Made by a program: the position numbers and the translations under genes. Under the pieces are notes generated by a model, which was given only the letters and a program-made list of their open reading frames with translations, searched no databases and was not told the DNA's origin. This document shows, piece by piece, positions 9,218-19,351 of a DNA stretch of 64,000 bases; position 1 is the first letter of the stretch, and each line of letters starts with the position of its first letter. The DNA comes from Brachyhypopomus gauderio (lineage: Eukaryota > Chordata > Actinopteri > Gymnotiformes > Hypopomidae): NCBI RefSeq assembly GCF_052324685.1, contig NC_135226.1:16765384-16829383 (forward strand), read 5' to 3'.

Positions 9218-10150
9218 ATGGAAAATTCTACAGGAGAATTCATGTTTGTTCTTCATGGACTGAATGACACAAAGACAAACAAACACATTTACTTTGCATT
9301 TGGTCTTATTGTGTATATAATAACTCTGTTTGTAAATGTTATGCTAGTTATTACTGTCATTCTGGACAAAACACTTCATGAGCCTATGTATCTGTTCATA
9401 TGTAATTTGTATATAAATGGTATAGGTGGTGCTTCTGCTTTCTATCCAAAGATCCTTGCTGATCTTTTTTCAGACACTCATGTAATTTCATATACTGGTT
9501 GTCTTATACAAATATGTGCAATTTACTGGTATCTATTCTGTGAATTTACAAGTCTAACTATCATGGCATATGATAGATATCTAGCTATTTGTAAGCCTCT
9601 GGAATATCACTCTATTATGACACACCAGATGGTGGTGAAACTGTTGGTTTGTACCTGGCTTTTCTCCTTACTAGAAACATCTGTTGGGACTGTACTGACA
9701 GCCCAACTAACCTTATGTGGTAATGAGATTGACAAGCTTTACTGCTTTAACTGGGATGTTGTAAAGCTTTCCTGTACAGATATCACTTTGAACAGCTTAT
9801 ATGGGTACATTCTAATACTTTCTCATGCTTCTCAATTCATATTTATCATTATTTCATACATTAATATCATCAAAGCATCTTTGAAGTCCAAGACAGAGAG
9901 AGTCAAATTCATGCAGACCTGTCTGCCCCATTTAATAACTCTCAGTAATTTCACTTTTTCCCTGCTTCTTGATGTTTTGTGTGCTCGCTATGGGAAAGGA
10001 GAGAGACTTCAGGCTCTGCGCAATATTTTAGGTATAGAGTTTCTCGTGGTGCCTCCTCTCCTAAACCCCATCATATATGGGATCAGAATGACACAGATTC
10101 GTAGCCAGTTTGTGAAAATGTACAGTAATACAATTAACACATTTAGATAA
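9218..10150 (+). CDS. Olfactory (odorant) receptor, 310 aa, intact
   Basis: Seven-transmembrane odorant receptor of the rhodopsin-like family, expected in the cilia of olfactory neurons and coupled to a stimulatory G protein. Supporting features are a single exon; the N-glycosylation sequon NST at residues 3-5; LHEPMYLF at the start of TM2; a conserved Cys before TM3; the diagnostic MAYDRYLAIC at the end of TM3; paired Cys in the long second extracellular loop; and PPLLNPIIYGIR in TM7. Length is normal for the family. An in-frame non-ATG extension exists upstream, but the start is placed at MENSTGEF, which is shared with the second gene. The neighbour at 20629-21561 is a tandem duplicate. A 2.5-kb LTR element lies 200 bp upstream of the start codon. 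The exact teleost OR subfamily and ligand are unknown. Confidence 0.93.
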   Translation: MENSTGEFMFVLHGLNDTKTNKHIYFAFGLIVYIITLFVNVMLVITVILDKTLHEPMYLFICNLYINGIGGASAFYPKILADLFSDTHVISYTGCLIQICAIYWYLFCEFTSLTIMAYDRYLAICKPLEYHSIMTHQMVVKLLVCTWLFSLLETSVGTVLTAQLTLCGNEIDKLYCFNWDVVKLSCTDITLNSLYGYILILSHASQFIFIIISYINIIKASLKSKTERVKFMQTCLPHLITLSNFTFSLLLDVLCARYGKGERLQALRNILGIEFLVVPPLLNPIIYGIRMTQIRSQFVKMYSNTINTFR

Positions 10151-10209
10151 GTAGTAATGCTGAAGTCGGATCTGTGTGTGTTTTCCATTTGACCTTGATC
10201 AGACTTTAA

Positions 10210-10400
10210 TTCTAGTCAAGTCAATTCAAGTCAAATTTATTTATTTAGCACTTTTTACAACACATGTTTTCACAAAGCAGCTTTACAATTGTATGGGTCC
10301 AAATCCCTAATGTGCAAGCCAGAGGCGACAGTGGCAAGGAAAAACTATGATGGTGGGGATTAGGAAGAAACCTCGGGAGGACCAAGACCAATTCTAGCCA
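10210..10400 (-). mobile_element. 3' tail of a fish LINE (Rex/L2-like)
   Basis: Contains the widespread fish LINE 3' phrases 'tcaaatttatttatttagcac', 'cacaaagcagctttacaa' and 'gccagaggcgacagtggcaa'. On the minus strand it ends in TTGACTTGAATTGACTTGAC, the tandem tail typical of such elements. It is severely 5' truncated with no coding part, and it begins about 60 bp after the OR stop codon. Confidence 0.7.
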
Positions 10401-11578
10401 TCTTCTACTATAATTCCATGTTAAATCATAACATATCTAACTGAAGAAGACATTTTTATTTTAGCTGAATCCTGAACTACTCTAAACTAAACTTTGTTGA
10501 GGTCACTTAAAAGCTGTGGAGTCAAGTAGAGGAGAAGAGAGGGTAATACACTAAATACACTGCACAAAGAGCAAAAGGGAAGGCTAGCAGTGCCGAGCAG
10601 AGTAGAGGTTTTGGGGGAAAGTAGAGTGAGGTTCAAGATGCGGTGTGTTGTGCAATGGCAGATTCTGCCCCAGGACCTGTGTTTTTATGAAGAATGATAT
10701 TTGCTTTAGAAGTTTAGGATAACCCAAATGAGTGGAGAAAAGCAATGTGCTTCTTCCAGAAGAGAAGGATTCCATAGGCGTAGAATAGTTTTGGCCTGTG
10801 AGTTTGAATGCGGAGAGTAAGATGTTCTTTAGTGTGACTATGCAGAGACTAGTTCCAAAATTTCTAAATTAATTAAATTCATGGACACATCCTAAAGGAC
10901 CATAGCTATATGATTTAGCATTAGATTCAAGCAGAAATGGAACCTTCATCTGAGTTTTCTAGATTTAGCTAACACATTTGGTTTGGTGCTACATAATCTT
11001 GTGGAAAGCATTTTGTTTCTTTCATATGCTGTAGGGGAGTTGTAGGTGGGAGAGACTGCAAAAAAATCCCTGGCTCCATCCAATTATGACGTATTTGAAT
11101 GACATGACAACACTGACAACTACTATTTGTATCCAGCAGTGGCTAGAGAAGATAAATGTTCACTTTAGGTGGGCAAGAATGACGGTTAAACCTAGTAAGC
11201 GTAGCAAAGTGTAAAAGGAACATTTGTGTGGGATTTTTTTGATAGGAGAACTGATTTCTTCATACTGGAGAGTTAAGGTAGATGGTATAGTGCAGCATCA
11301 AATGATGAAATGCAAGCTGTGGGGCTAAAGACAGAAATGATAAAGGTATATTTAAATAAAAATAAATGCGAAAATATATAATAAGATTATGCTGAAATGT
11401 ATATAAATGGTGAAATGTATATTTAAATAAATATCTTCTAGGCATTTAAAATGTAAAATTGTGTAAATTATATTACATCCTTTAACATAATAGATAGACC
11501 AGGTAGATTCAATTATACTATTGCTCGGTACATGTTCAGACAACAAAATGCAGGTAGAATCCACCAGAAGTGCAAAAT
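10401..11578. other. Gene-free stretch
   Basis: AT-rich DNA without a recognisable gene, long ORF or repeat with clear ends. No feature is called here. Confidence 0.6.
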
Positions 11579-12648
11579 TGTCACGTTGTGGGGGGCCCCC
11601 TACCGGTCGCCCCCGGTTACAGCGGCAGCGGTCCTGTTTTTGTCACGTGATGTTCGTCCTTCAGGTGGGCGGGACCCGTGATCCGTCTCACCTGAGGGTC
11701 GTTTGTTCGTCTATATACGTTAGGGATGCACCGAAAATTCGGCCACCGAAAATTTTCGGCCGAAATGGCTTAAATTTGCATTTTCGGTTTTCGGCCGAAA
11801 TACTTTCATCACCGAAACAACACGGCCGAAACAATGTGCTGTGATGACGCAAGCAAAAATCGCCACCTGTACGCGCTTATTTGGATAAAGCTAGCAAAAA
11901 AGTTTTCCAGTGATGGCGCCGAGGCAAAGGACATTACACCAAAAATTATGGAACTCGTTTAGACGATCAGCCGTTCTCTGTCGTAGGGATTTCGTAGGCT
12001 AATAGAGCACTTTGAGCCCCGTTATGTTTTGCCGAGCCGAGTTTACCTGAGCTGTTTAATATTGTTGCAACTCACGTCACGTTTTTATGAGAGAATTTAT
12101 ATTTATCTTTCAGGCCAGTCAGTTATAATTTAATTTAACTCGTATAAAATACATATATTTATCCTCTCAGATAAAAACGGTCTGCAAGCGAGTTAAATTT
12201 AATTAGTGGTCGGCCATTGTCAGCTTTATCGCCGTTAACGGCCCACCACTAATTTTATTTTATAATATGCATTACTGTAATGTCAGTGCTAAATAAATAT
12301 TTTCAAATCAAATTTTGTAGTTGATTTATACTTTGAAAAGCAATGCCTTGATTTTAGTGAGGTTAGCCATAAATCCAATGTTACTAATAATTGGCATAAT
12401 GTATTTCGGTGTTTCGGTTTTCGGCCTTGGTTTCCTCATTTTCGGTTTTCGGTTTCGGCTAAGAATTTTCATTTCGGTGCATCCCTAATATACGTCTTGT
12501 CTTTGTACCAGTTGACTGCTGGTTATTATTTCCTTCATTTGGAACAATGCACGGGTTTTTGGTTTGCACACTTTCTATTAAACCATCCTCTTTCCCTGAG
12601 ACTTGGCGTGATCGCTTCCTTTTTGAGTTGCTCACCCTGCCCGTCACA
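11579..12648 (+). repeat. Left LTR, interrupted
   Basis: Segments 11579-11720 and 12496-12648 together form one LTR. Both ends match the right LTR at 14518-14671. The hAT insertion lies between them and duplicates atatacgt. Confidence 0.88.
11721..12487. mobile_element. Non-autonomous hAT transposon
   Basis: 767 bp with terminal inverted repeats tagggatgcaccgaaa / tttcggtgcatcccta and a perfect 8-bp target duplication atatacgt (11713-11720 and 12488-12495), the hallmark of hAT elements. Both ends are rich in 'tttcggttttcggc' subterminal repeats. No transposase ORF is present. It landed inside the TATA-like sequence of the LTR. Confidence 0.93.
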
Positions 12649-14292
12649 GAATAACCAGCCACCTTTCGGAAGCCGCCAGTCTCCTTTGCTTTCTCCTTCG
12701 TTCGTGGTCATGTCTCGTGGTAAGTGTTTGTCTACGTGCGGTATGTTTGTCGTGTATTGTCTGAGAGAGTGTTGAGTCTGTCCCCACTCGTCCCGCCGTG
12801 TTTAAATGTTGTTTGTGTTTAAACCCGTAAATTACACTAGATGACTAGAGCTGGGGACCGGTAGACTCCGCTCTCACCCAGCGAAACTACCGGTGCCTCA
12901 CATTGCACACGTCGGTTGTCCGTTATCATCTGTGTGTGTGTGTGTGTATGTACGTTGTAGTGTTTTGTTTTAATAACGACGCGGACGTGAGCGAGTGTGT
13001 GAGTGTGCCGTGGTGTGTGTTTCGCTGGTGGTGTTCGTGTGTGTATGTAGTCGGGTCCACCGGTGCGTGCTGCGCGCTAGAACGCGTGAGACGCGATTCT
13101 CTCTGCTCCTTTTCGCCTCGCTCACCCGATATCCCGCGGTGACGGGGGTGAGCGACTGCGAGCCAGAGGGATGCGTCGCTGTGGGCGTGGTGCGCAAGCC
13201 ACTCGCGCATAGCTCTCTCTCTCCAAAGATCTACGGATCCCGTGGTGAAAACGGTGAGAGAGAGAGCTGGAGTGGGCGCGTCACGCTCCGCAGAGCGCGC
13301 GCATCGGTGGGTCCTGTCCGTTTGTTTGTGTTCTGTCTTTGCGTGTTCGTTTTGTCCTAGAGTGTAGCGTGCTTTGTTTTATGTAATTCCTCTCTTGCAC
13401 CCCTCTTCACTGTGTGTGGGGAGGGGCCCATTAGAGGTCCCGTGCCACTGGATGTGGCACGGAGGGCACCTTGGGTGCGTATATGTTAAATGTTGTGTCT
13501 GTGTTTTTTGTTTTGTTGTTCCCCGGAGGGGCCCCCCCTAAATATGTTTTTGGGGGGGAGCTATGGGGTTCCTGAGCCACGACATGTGGCTCAGAAGGCA
13601 CTGCTCCATCAGAAGACCTGACCGGTTGGGAGGGACCCCTGAGCAAAGAGGAGCCCCTGTACCCCTTTGTAGGCGGAGGATGCCTGGGGTGTAAGGACAG
13701 GGTGTCTCCTCATGCCAAGAAGGGGTCCCTTCCCCCCTGTGTAAAAGGGGGGTCAGTGGTCGGAGCAGTGCGCGTTTTGTGTTATGTGTTGTCTGTGTGC
13801 GTGTGTTTGTGATGTGTTGCAGGTCGCTCCTGGTGGTGGACTGCGGTACTCCCGGACCTAGTGGGGTCTCCAGGAGGAGACCCTCTCCTTCGAGCTCGGG
13901 GTGACCAGCGTGTCCCTGTTGCGGATTGCCAGGGCCCTGGTCTCTGGCGCTCCTGGGTTGGGTGGAGGAGTCCACCTTGAGATGAGGGGCCCCGGGGAGG
14001 GGTTCACTCCCCAGGAGTCTGGGGTGACCCCTAGCGAAAGGGCAGGGGTCAGCTCCGAGCGAGGAGGTAGGTTCGGGAGGTGGTTGGTGGAAGCCGTGGC
14101 CGCACCCCAGTGTGGCGGCCTGCACACATCCACACCTGTGACGTTCGTTGGGCCATGTGCTCCGGGTCCGCACTCAGCGGTGGGGCTTAAGCGGCCTAAT
14201 GGCCGGTTAGGGCGCGAGGGCCCTGTGACCGACCGGGGCGTGGTTATCGTCTTGTTGACGGCCCAGTCGGTCCAGGGTCCCGCCCAGGAGGC

Positions 14293-14436
14293 GAGCTAGC
14301 TTGTGTGTTTTATGTTTTCAGCTCCAGGACTGCAGGGAACGGGTCCCTGCCTTGTCTGCGTCCTGTGACGAGGAGCTTATGTGTTTTGTGTTTCAGCTCA
14401 GGATGGCAGGGAACGGGTCCCTGTCTTGTCCCCGCC
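14293..14436 (+). repeat. Two tandem ~75-bp modules with acceptor-like tracts
   Basis: Units at about 14293-14363 and 14373-14436 each contain 'tgtgttttatgttttcag' or a close variant, then 'cagggaacgggtccctg'. Each therefore carries a pyrimidine-rich tract plus AG, followed by a small GGGTCCC palindrome. They lie in the 3' part of the LTR element interior. Confidence 0.8.
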
Positions 14437-14517
14437 CTCCCGCCCCTTTGTTGTATTTTGTGTGCTGCCGCTGTAAGCCGCACATCCGGAGGGGAGTGCA
14501 GCTTTGGTGGGGGGGTC

Positions 14518-14671
14518 TGTCACGTTGTGGGGGGGCCCCCTACCGGTCGCCCCCGGTTACAGCGGCAGCGGTCCTGTTTTTGTCACGTGATGTTCGTCCT
14601 TCAGGTGGGCGGGACCCGTGATCCGTCTCACCTGAGGCGTCTCACCTGAGGGTCTCACCCTGCCCGTCACA
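14518..14671 (+). repeat. Right LTR, internally deleted
   Basis: First ~120 bp and last ~30 bp match the left LTR. About 140 bp between them (from 'gtttgttcgt' to 'gagttg') is missing and replaced by a short repeat of 'cgtctcacctgagg', which suggests the deletion occurred between short direct repeats. Confidence 0.85.
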
Positions 14672-14878
14672 AAAATAGTAGCATAGTGTAATTGTAAGGA
14701 CTGCAAATGGTGCATTATGAGGAGTGCAAATAGAACAGAGTTTAGAATTATTAATGAAAATAATGGTCACTTTGCATTTAATTCATTTACTTTTTATTTC
14801 AAAATGGCCTTTTAAGATTTTTGTAATAAAAGCTTTTCAAATAATTCTATGATTTTGCCATTTTAAGTTTATTTATAT

Positions 14879-15222
14879 TGTAGCATCAGTCCAATGGGGG
14901 ACACTAACTCCAATGAGCCTTTGCGACTCTGGTGTTGATCCGTGTTATGTGTAGTGTTATGACGTGTTATTAGTTATGTATTGGATTGTGTGTGTTATTA
15001 GTTTAAGTTAATCTGTTTATGTAGTCTGTAGGTGCCTGAGTTTCCCTGCAATGTGTGTGTAATGCCATTTCATCCTTGCCATTCCCTCGTGTATCAAAGT
15101 CAAGTCTGTTCGACATTATCATGGCTTCACTACGCGATTACGTTATTGAGGCTATCAATAAAAAGCCTTGTTACTTTGTAGATGGACCTGCCCCTGCCTC
15201 TCCTTTCCACACCACGCCACAG
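14879..15222 (+). mobile_element. LTR-like interspersed repeat (relative of 4796-5130)
   Basis: Begins tgtagcatcagtccaatggg and ends cacgccaca, with 'caataaaaagccttgtt' as a polyadenylation-like signal. The TG...CA ends fit a solo LTR. No matching target duplication is visible. Confidence 0.5.
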
Positions 15223-16747
15223 TGTTTTCAATGATCTTTTAATGATTGTTTACTAACCTGTTAAACATGGCAATTGGGAGAAACATCTAAACACACAGAA
15301 TGATCATTTGCTGCTGATTGCTTTGAGTCTGATGTTGACTGCATACAGATTTGGAGTAACATACGGTGTCCTGGACCAAAATGAGGATCCATTTGCAGAA
15401 AAAACTCAGTTTTATTATAAACAGAGAGGGGTAAGTCAAAGGCGCGAATAACCACAGTTCAGATCGACAACAAAAGAATGGCCAGATTAAACAGGCAGAG
15501 ATAAAGTGAGGCGAGACAGAAGGCAGGGTGCTTAACAGACATCCAAGAACGGCAGGAAAAGCAAACAGTGATCCAGGCAGAGGTATAAGACAAGGTCTAG
15601 GCCAGGGATGGGCAACTTCCATGACAAAGAGGGCCAAAATTTTTTCAGCACTATTATTGGAGGGCCACATGACCACGCACTTCAAATAATTGGATATGAA
15701 AGACACTACAAATTATTCTCAATAAGAACACATTTTAAATGAATTCAGATCTGTATGTTTATTGCACCAACATACATCTATTTTCTGCATATAAATGCAT
15801 TAACATGTCCTTAATAAGCAACAAAGACAAAACATTTGCTTAATAAAAAAGTGCAAAAAGGAATTTGAACTCCTTCATATCAAAGAACTGTAACGCGTAG
15901 CGCTGCGGAGCGAGGAGGCGGACACAAACGCTGAGAAGAGCGAGATTTAATAAGGGGAATTCCATAGGCGAAGTCGTTTGTACAGGCACGGGTCAAAACG
16001 GGAGAGCCGTCCAAGTGGTCAACAGGACAGGCAGGAGTCGTAACAGGAGAGCCATTCACAACGGAGAAACACAACGGAGACGGAAAATACCAGAACAGCG
16101 ATGACAGAGATAATCCACAAAACCGAACAAACCACAAATAACCGACAACGGGCGAAACACAGAGATACAAGTACACAGGACTAAACTAGACACAACTGAA
16201 CGCAATGACGACACGGGCGTGGCAGACAGAGGGAAACCAGGGGGGTGTTCCAAGAAGCGGGTTAAGCGAGAAAACCCGGGTAAGTTAACTCAGAGTTCAC
16301 GGAAACTCGAGGTTTTCCGTTCCAGAAACCGAGCTTAGAGAGAACCGGAGTCAGTTACTATAGCAACTTATGCTCTGAAGCTAACCTGCTCGCTGGCAGG
16401 TTAACTTGGACCTGACCCAGAGTTACAAACACGTCATTATGACGTGTCTTTTCCTCGACGATCAAGTGGATATTGAAACTCAGTCTATTCGCTGAGTTCT
16501 TCGTCGGGAACGCCTTATAAAACCCCGAATAGACATAGGCCTACTATCATTTTCGGATTATTTTTTTAATGAACGTTATCGTTTTCAGCACAATCCATTA
16601 CTTACATCAATAACTTTATTATTATAATAACATTTCAAATATTACACATCGCGGATCAGCCCTAAATTCTCTCCAGATTGTTATATATCGGTCTTCGTTT
16701 TTTGCTAGTGGAAGTTTTCTTTATAGTGTAGGAGATGCGGAATCTGT

Positions 16748-17273
16748 GGGTTTCCATCCAAACCTTTCGAAAAAATAATGCGCAATTTCCAAGTTTCGGC
16801 AGAAAAAAATGCGAATTAAGCCTTGTTTCCATTCATTACAGTTATGCGAATAAACTTTAGATCACGTGAGAGGACGCCAAACAATAGTGGTTTTACGTCC
16901 ATCTGGCAGTTACGCATTTTTGCACGTTGAGGTTTTGAAACATTTTTTTCTTTTTCTTTTCTATACATGGAGAAGTTAAATTCAATTTTTGCTCTCTCCA
17001 GAACTGTTTTTGTATGCATTTGCCATTTTTACATCGCGATCGTGTACAGAACCACATGACTTGAGGCATGATACGTCATCGTTTATGCGAAAAACCCTTT
17101 TCCATCCAGTTTTTCCGAATTTTGGCGATGCGATAGTCTAACTTTTCCACCTCCTCCTAGCGTAAAAATCTTTTTGCGATATTTGGGGCTTTTTTCGAAT
17201 TTTGGTCTTTTTCCATCCAGTTTTTTTCATGCGCATTTTCAAAATGCGCAAAAACTCGGTGGATGGAAAACCC
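16748..17273. mobile_element. Short inverted-repeat element inside the Harbinger
   Basis: Inverted ends gggtttccatcca / tggatggaaaaccc (16748-16760 and 17260-17273), with repeated internal 'tttccatccagtttttt' words and AT-rich, 'atgcgca'-containing subterminal parts. Non-coding MITE-like block of ~525 bp; no certain target duplication. Level five of the nest. Confidence 0.65.
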
Positions 17274-17336
17274 TCGGTCTGTCCGAAAACTATGTCCGGC
17301 ATTAAAATGACTAGTGCCCGGTTTTGTGGTGTTTCC

Positions 17337-18216
17337 TGGGCTTAAGCAAGTTATGGACATCAAAGAGGAATTCCACAGCATCATTGGTTTGTCTTTAATT
17401 CACACGGACAATAAAGAAATTAAGCAAAGGAGAGGCAATATATAACGAACTTCATTCCATTTACATTTTAAGGATTTCCTAGAGTGATTGGCTGTATTGA
17501 TGGAACCTACATATGCTACCTATTCCAGCACCATTAGAACATGAAAATTCATCTATAGCATTAATGTACAGGTACTAACCTTTATAATCCTTAATGAATA
17601 CTTATCTTTAATGGTAACAAAAATAACGTAGCTATTGTAACTGACCGTTCTTCCCATCAAGATCATATGTGATGCTTCCCACCTCGTCACAAATGTTGAA
17701 GCCAGATGGCCAGGATCCGTGTATGATTCCACACTGTACAACAAATCTGAACAGAGTAGGCCTGCGGTAGTTTTGCTAGTTGTTCACATGCAGTGTAATA
17801 GTTAAATCATTGCAAACCCTAGTGTGATTATAGGACATGACGGCCTCCTTCATGGAGACAGAGGGTATCCCTGCCTGTCCTATAGGCCTACCTTATGACT
17901 CCCTATTCAGATCCTGCACCTGGACCACAGTCCCGCTACAATCAAGCCCACAGCAAAACCAGGGCAAGAATTTAAATGACCCTAGGAATCCTCGAGGCCA
18001 GGTTCCAGTGCCTGAAGGTGCTCAGAGTAACCCCTGATAGGGCGTGCCACATAATAATGGCATATGTGGTATTACACAACATTGCAACCACCCAGGAAGA
18101 GCGACAGCCTACCATCTCTGACATGCCCACAGACGAGGAACCTTACATGCATGTGGGTGACAACAGAGATGGTGGAGTTGTCAGAGACTCCATCTGGAAT
18201 TACTGCTTTCCACATT
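17337..18216 (+). pseudogene. Harbinger transposase relic (HARBI1-like)
   Basis: Pieces of the DDE nuclease of the HARBI1 family are readable across frames: 'FPRVIGCIDGTYI' (about 17474-17512, with the first catalytic Asp), 'ICDASHLVTNVEARWPGSVYDS' shared-type region (about 17665-17730, second Asp), and 'CHIIMAYVVLHNIA' (about 18046-18090). Frameshifts and stops separate the pieces, and the N-terminus is disrupted by the inserted short element upstream. Not functional. Confidence 0.8.
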
Positions 18217-19351
18217 AAATCATGCACCACCACCCACCCCACCATCCACCCTGTAACCTTTTAATATACATTACAGTCAAAATCACTGCTATGTTTCATT
18301 ATTTCATTTTTCCTGTAAATAAATATATTTTATAATATATTTTAAGAATAAGATATAGTTATGTACAGCCATACCACTTTGTACAATATTCTTATACTTC
18401 ATTTTTATCTGATGCCATGTGTGTTTCACACCACTCAGATTAGACCTGGAATTAGTAAGTGTTCAATAAAAAAATATTTAAAAACTCAATACAGTATTAT
18501 AAAGGTGGAGAAAATAATAATATAATCGCACCCTTCTGCTAAATATAAAAATATAATTTTCACTCACGCATTAACTCTGTTGGCAATTTTTTGACATGCT
18601 GACTGCCTTTCTCTAGCAGCTACCGCAGTATTACATTTACGTTTAATAATATCTAAATATTCTGCATACGCAAGCTACAGTGGTGTGAAATACGATGTTC
18701 GGCTGATTTTCGCGTTTAAATCCATGATAAATCCTATTTATCTGCGTTCCATTAAGAATGCCTTTCATAGTTACGCGTGAACGCGCTTCTGTCTGGGTCA
18801 ACCTACTCAGAGTTGAGCGACCCTGATTACTTTAACTCCGATCCGCCGTTTTGGAACCGAAAACTCTGAGTATGTCAGATCGGGGTAAGACAACTCCGAG
18901 TTCAGGGTTAAGTTTAGAGTTTGTTAAACCCGCTTCTTGGAATACCCCCCAGGACAACAGACACGCAGGGCGGGATAACCGGGCAAGGAACAACACCGAC
19001 ACGGGAGAGGGGGGCGTAGCCCTACGTGACAAGAACAAAAAAGTCCTGCTCTATTGGGTTTTTTTCTTTTAATTATTAAATTATTATTGATCTATTTGCC
19101 GCCAGTTGCCCATCCCTGGTCTAGGCAGAGTCGAGATCATAAAGGTCGAGATCAAACGAAAATGCAAAACAGAGACAAAGAAAATATTGCTTGATGGGAT
19201 GTCAGGATGAGATGCCAGTACTTTGCAAAGTCCTGATGATGCTGGCTGGTTTAAATAAGTAATCATTGTGATAGAGAACCGCTGAGTCTCTAAAATTCAG
19301 GAGATTGTGACCTCTGGTGGCGAGATGGGGGAAGTGGCCACAGTCCTGACA

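Larger units (their letters stand above)
11579..14671 (+). mobile_element. LTR retrotransposon with a hAT inserted in its left LTR
   Basis: Bounded by a perfect 5-bp target duplication, aaaat (11574-11578 and 14672-14676), with LTRs beginning TGTCACGTTG and ending CCCGTCACA. The left LTR (11579-12648) is split by a 767-bp hAT and is about 295 bp without it. The right LTR (14518-14671) is only 154 bp because it has lost the middle, including the TATA region. A run of G (ggtggggggg) just before the right LTR fits a polypurine tract and a + orientation. The 1.87-kb interior has no convincing gag or pol ORF. It is probably a non-autonomous or decayed relative of the element at 6477-9017. Confidence 0.88.
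16241..18949 (+). mobile_element. PIF/Harbinger transposon, decayed
   Basis: 2.7 kb with terminal inverted repeats gggggtgttccaagaagcgg / gggggtattccaagaagcgg and a 3-bp target duplication CAG (16238-16240 and 18950-18952). The CAG target agrees with the CWG preference reported for fish Harbingers. It contains transposase remains on the + strand (17337-18216). Level four of the nest. Confidence 0.9.
15889..19031 (-). mobile_element. Solo LTR (TGTCACG-type) inside the hAT
   Basis: On the minus strand it starts TGTCACGTAGGG and ends CGTTACA. A perfect 5-bp target duplication agaac (15884-15888 and 19032-19036) flanks it. Without the Harbinger inside it is about 434 bp. Level three of the nest, and the same LTR type as 5473-5818 and 6477-9017. 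Confidence 0.9.
15603..19118. mobile_element. hAT transposon carrying further insertions
   Basis: Terminal inverted repeats cagggatgggcaact / agttgcccatccctg and a perfect 8-bp target duplication gtctaggc (15595-15602 and 19119-19126). Without its inserts it is about 370 bp (15603-15888 and 19037-19118) and non-coding. It is level two of the nest. Confidence 0.92.
15367..19351 (-). mobile_element. Solo LTR, outermost layer of a five-level nest
   Basis: Left part 15367-15602 and right part 19127-19351 join to a ~460-bp LTR. On the minus strand it starts TGTCAGGACTG and ends GGTCCAGGACA, with AATAAAACTGAG as polyadenylation signal near its end. Flanks (tacgg, cttgg) do not match, so the outer boundaries rest on the LTR ends alone. 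It is split by the hAT at 15603-19118. Confidence 0.65.

Noticed and set aside
13538-14173. 211-residue minus-strand ORF in the second LTR element
   Set aside because: The element is oriented + and the ORF lacks any recognisable domain; Pro/Gly-rich and probably antisense chance reading.
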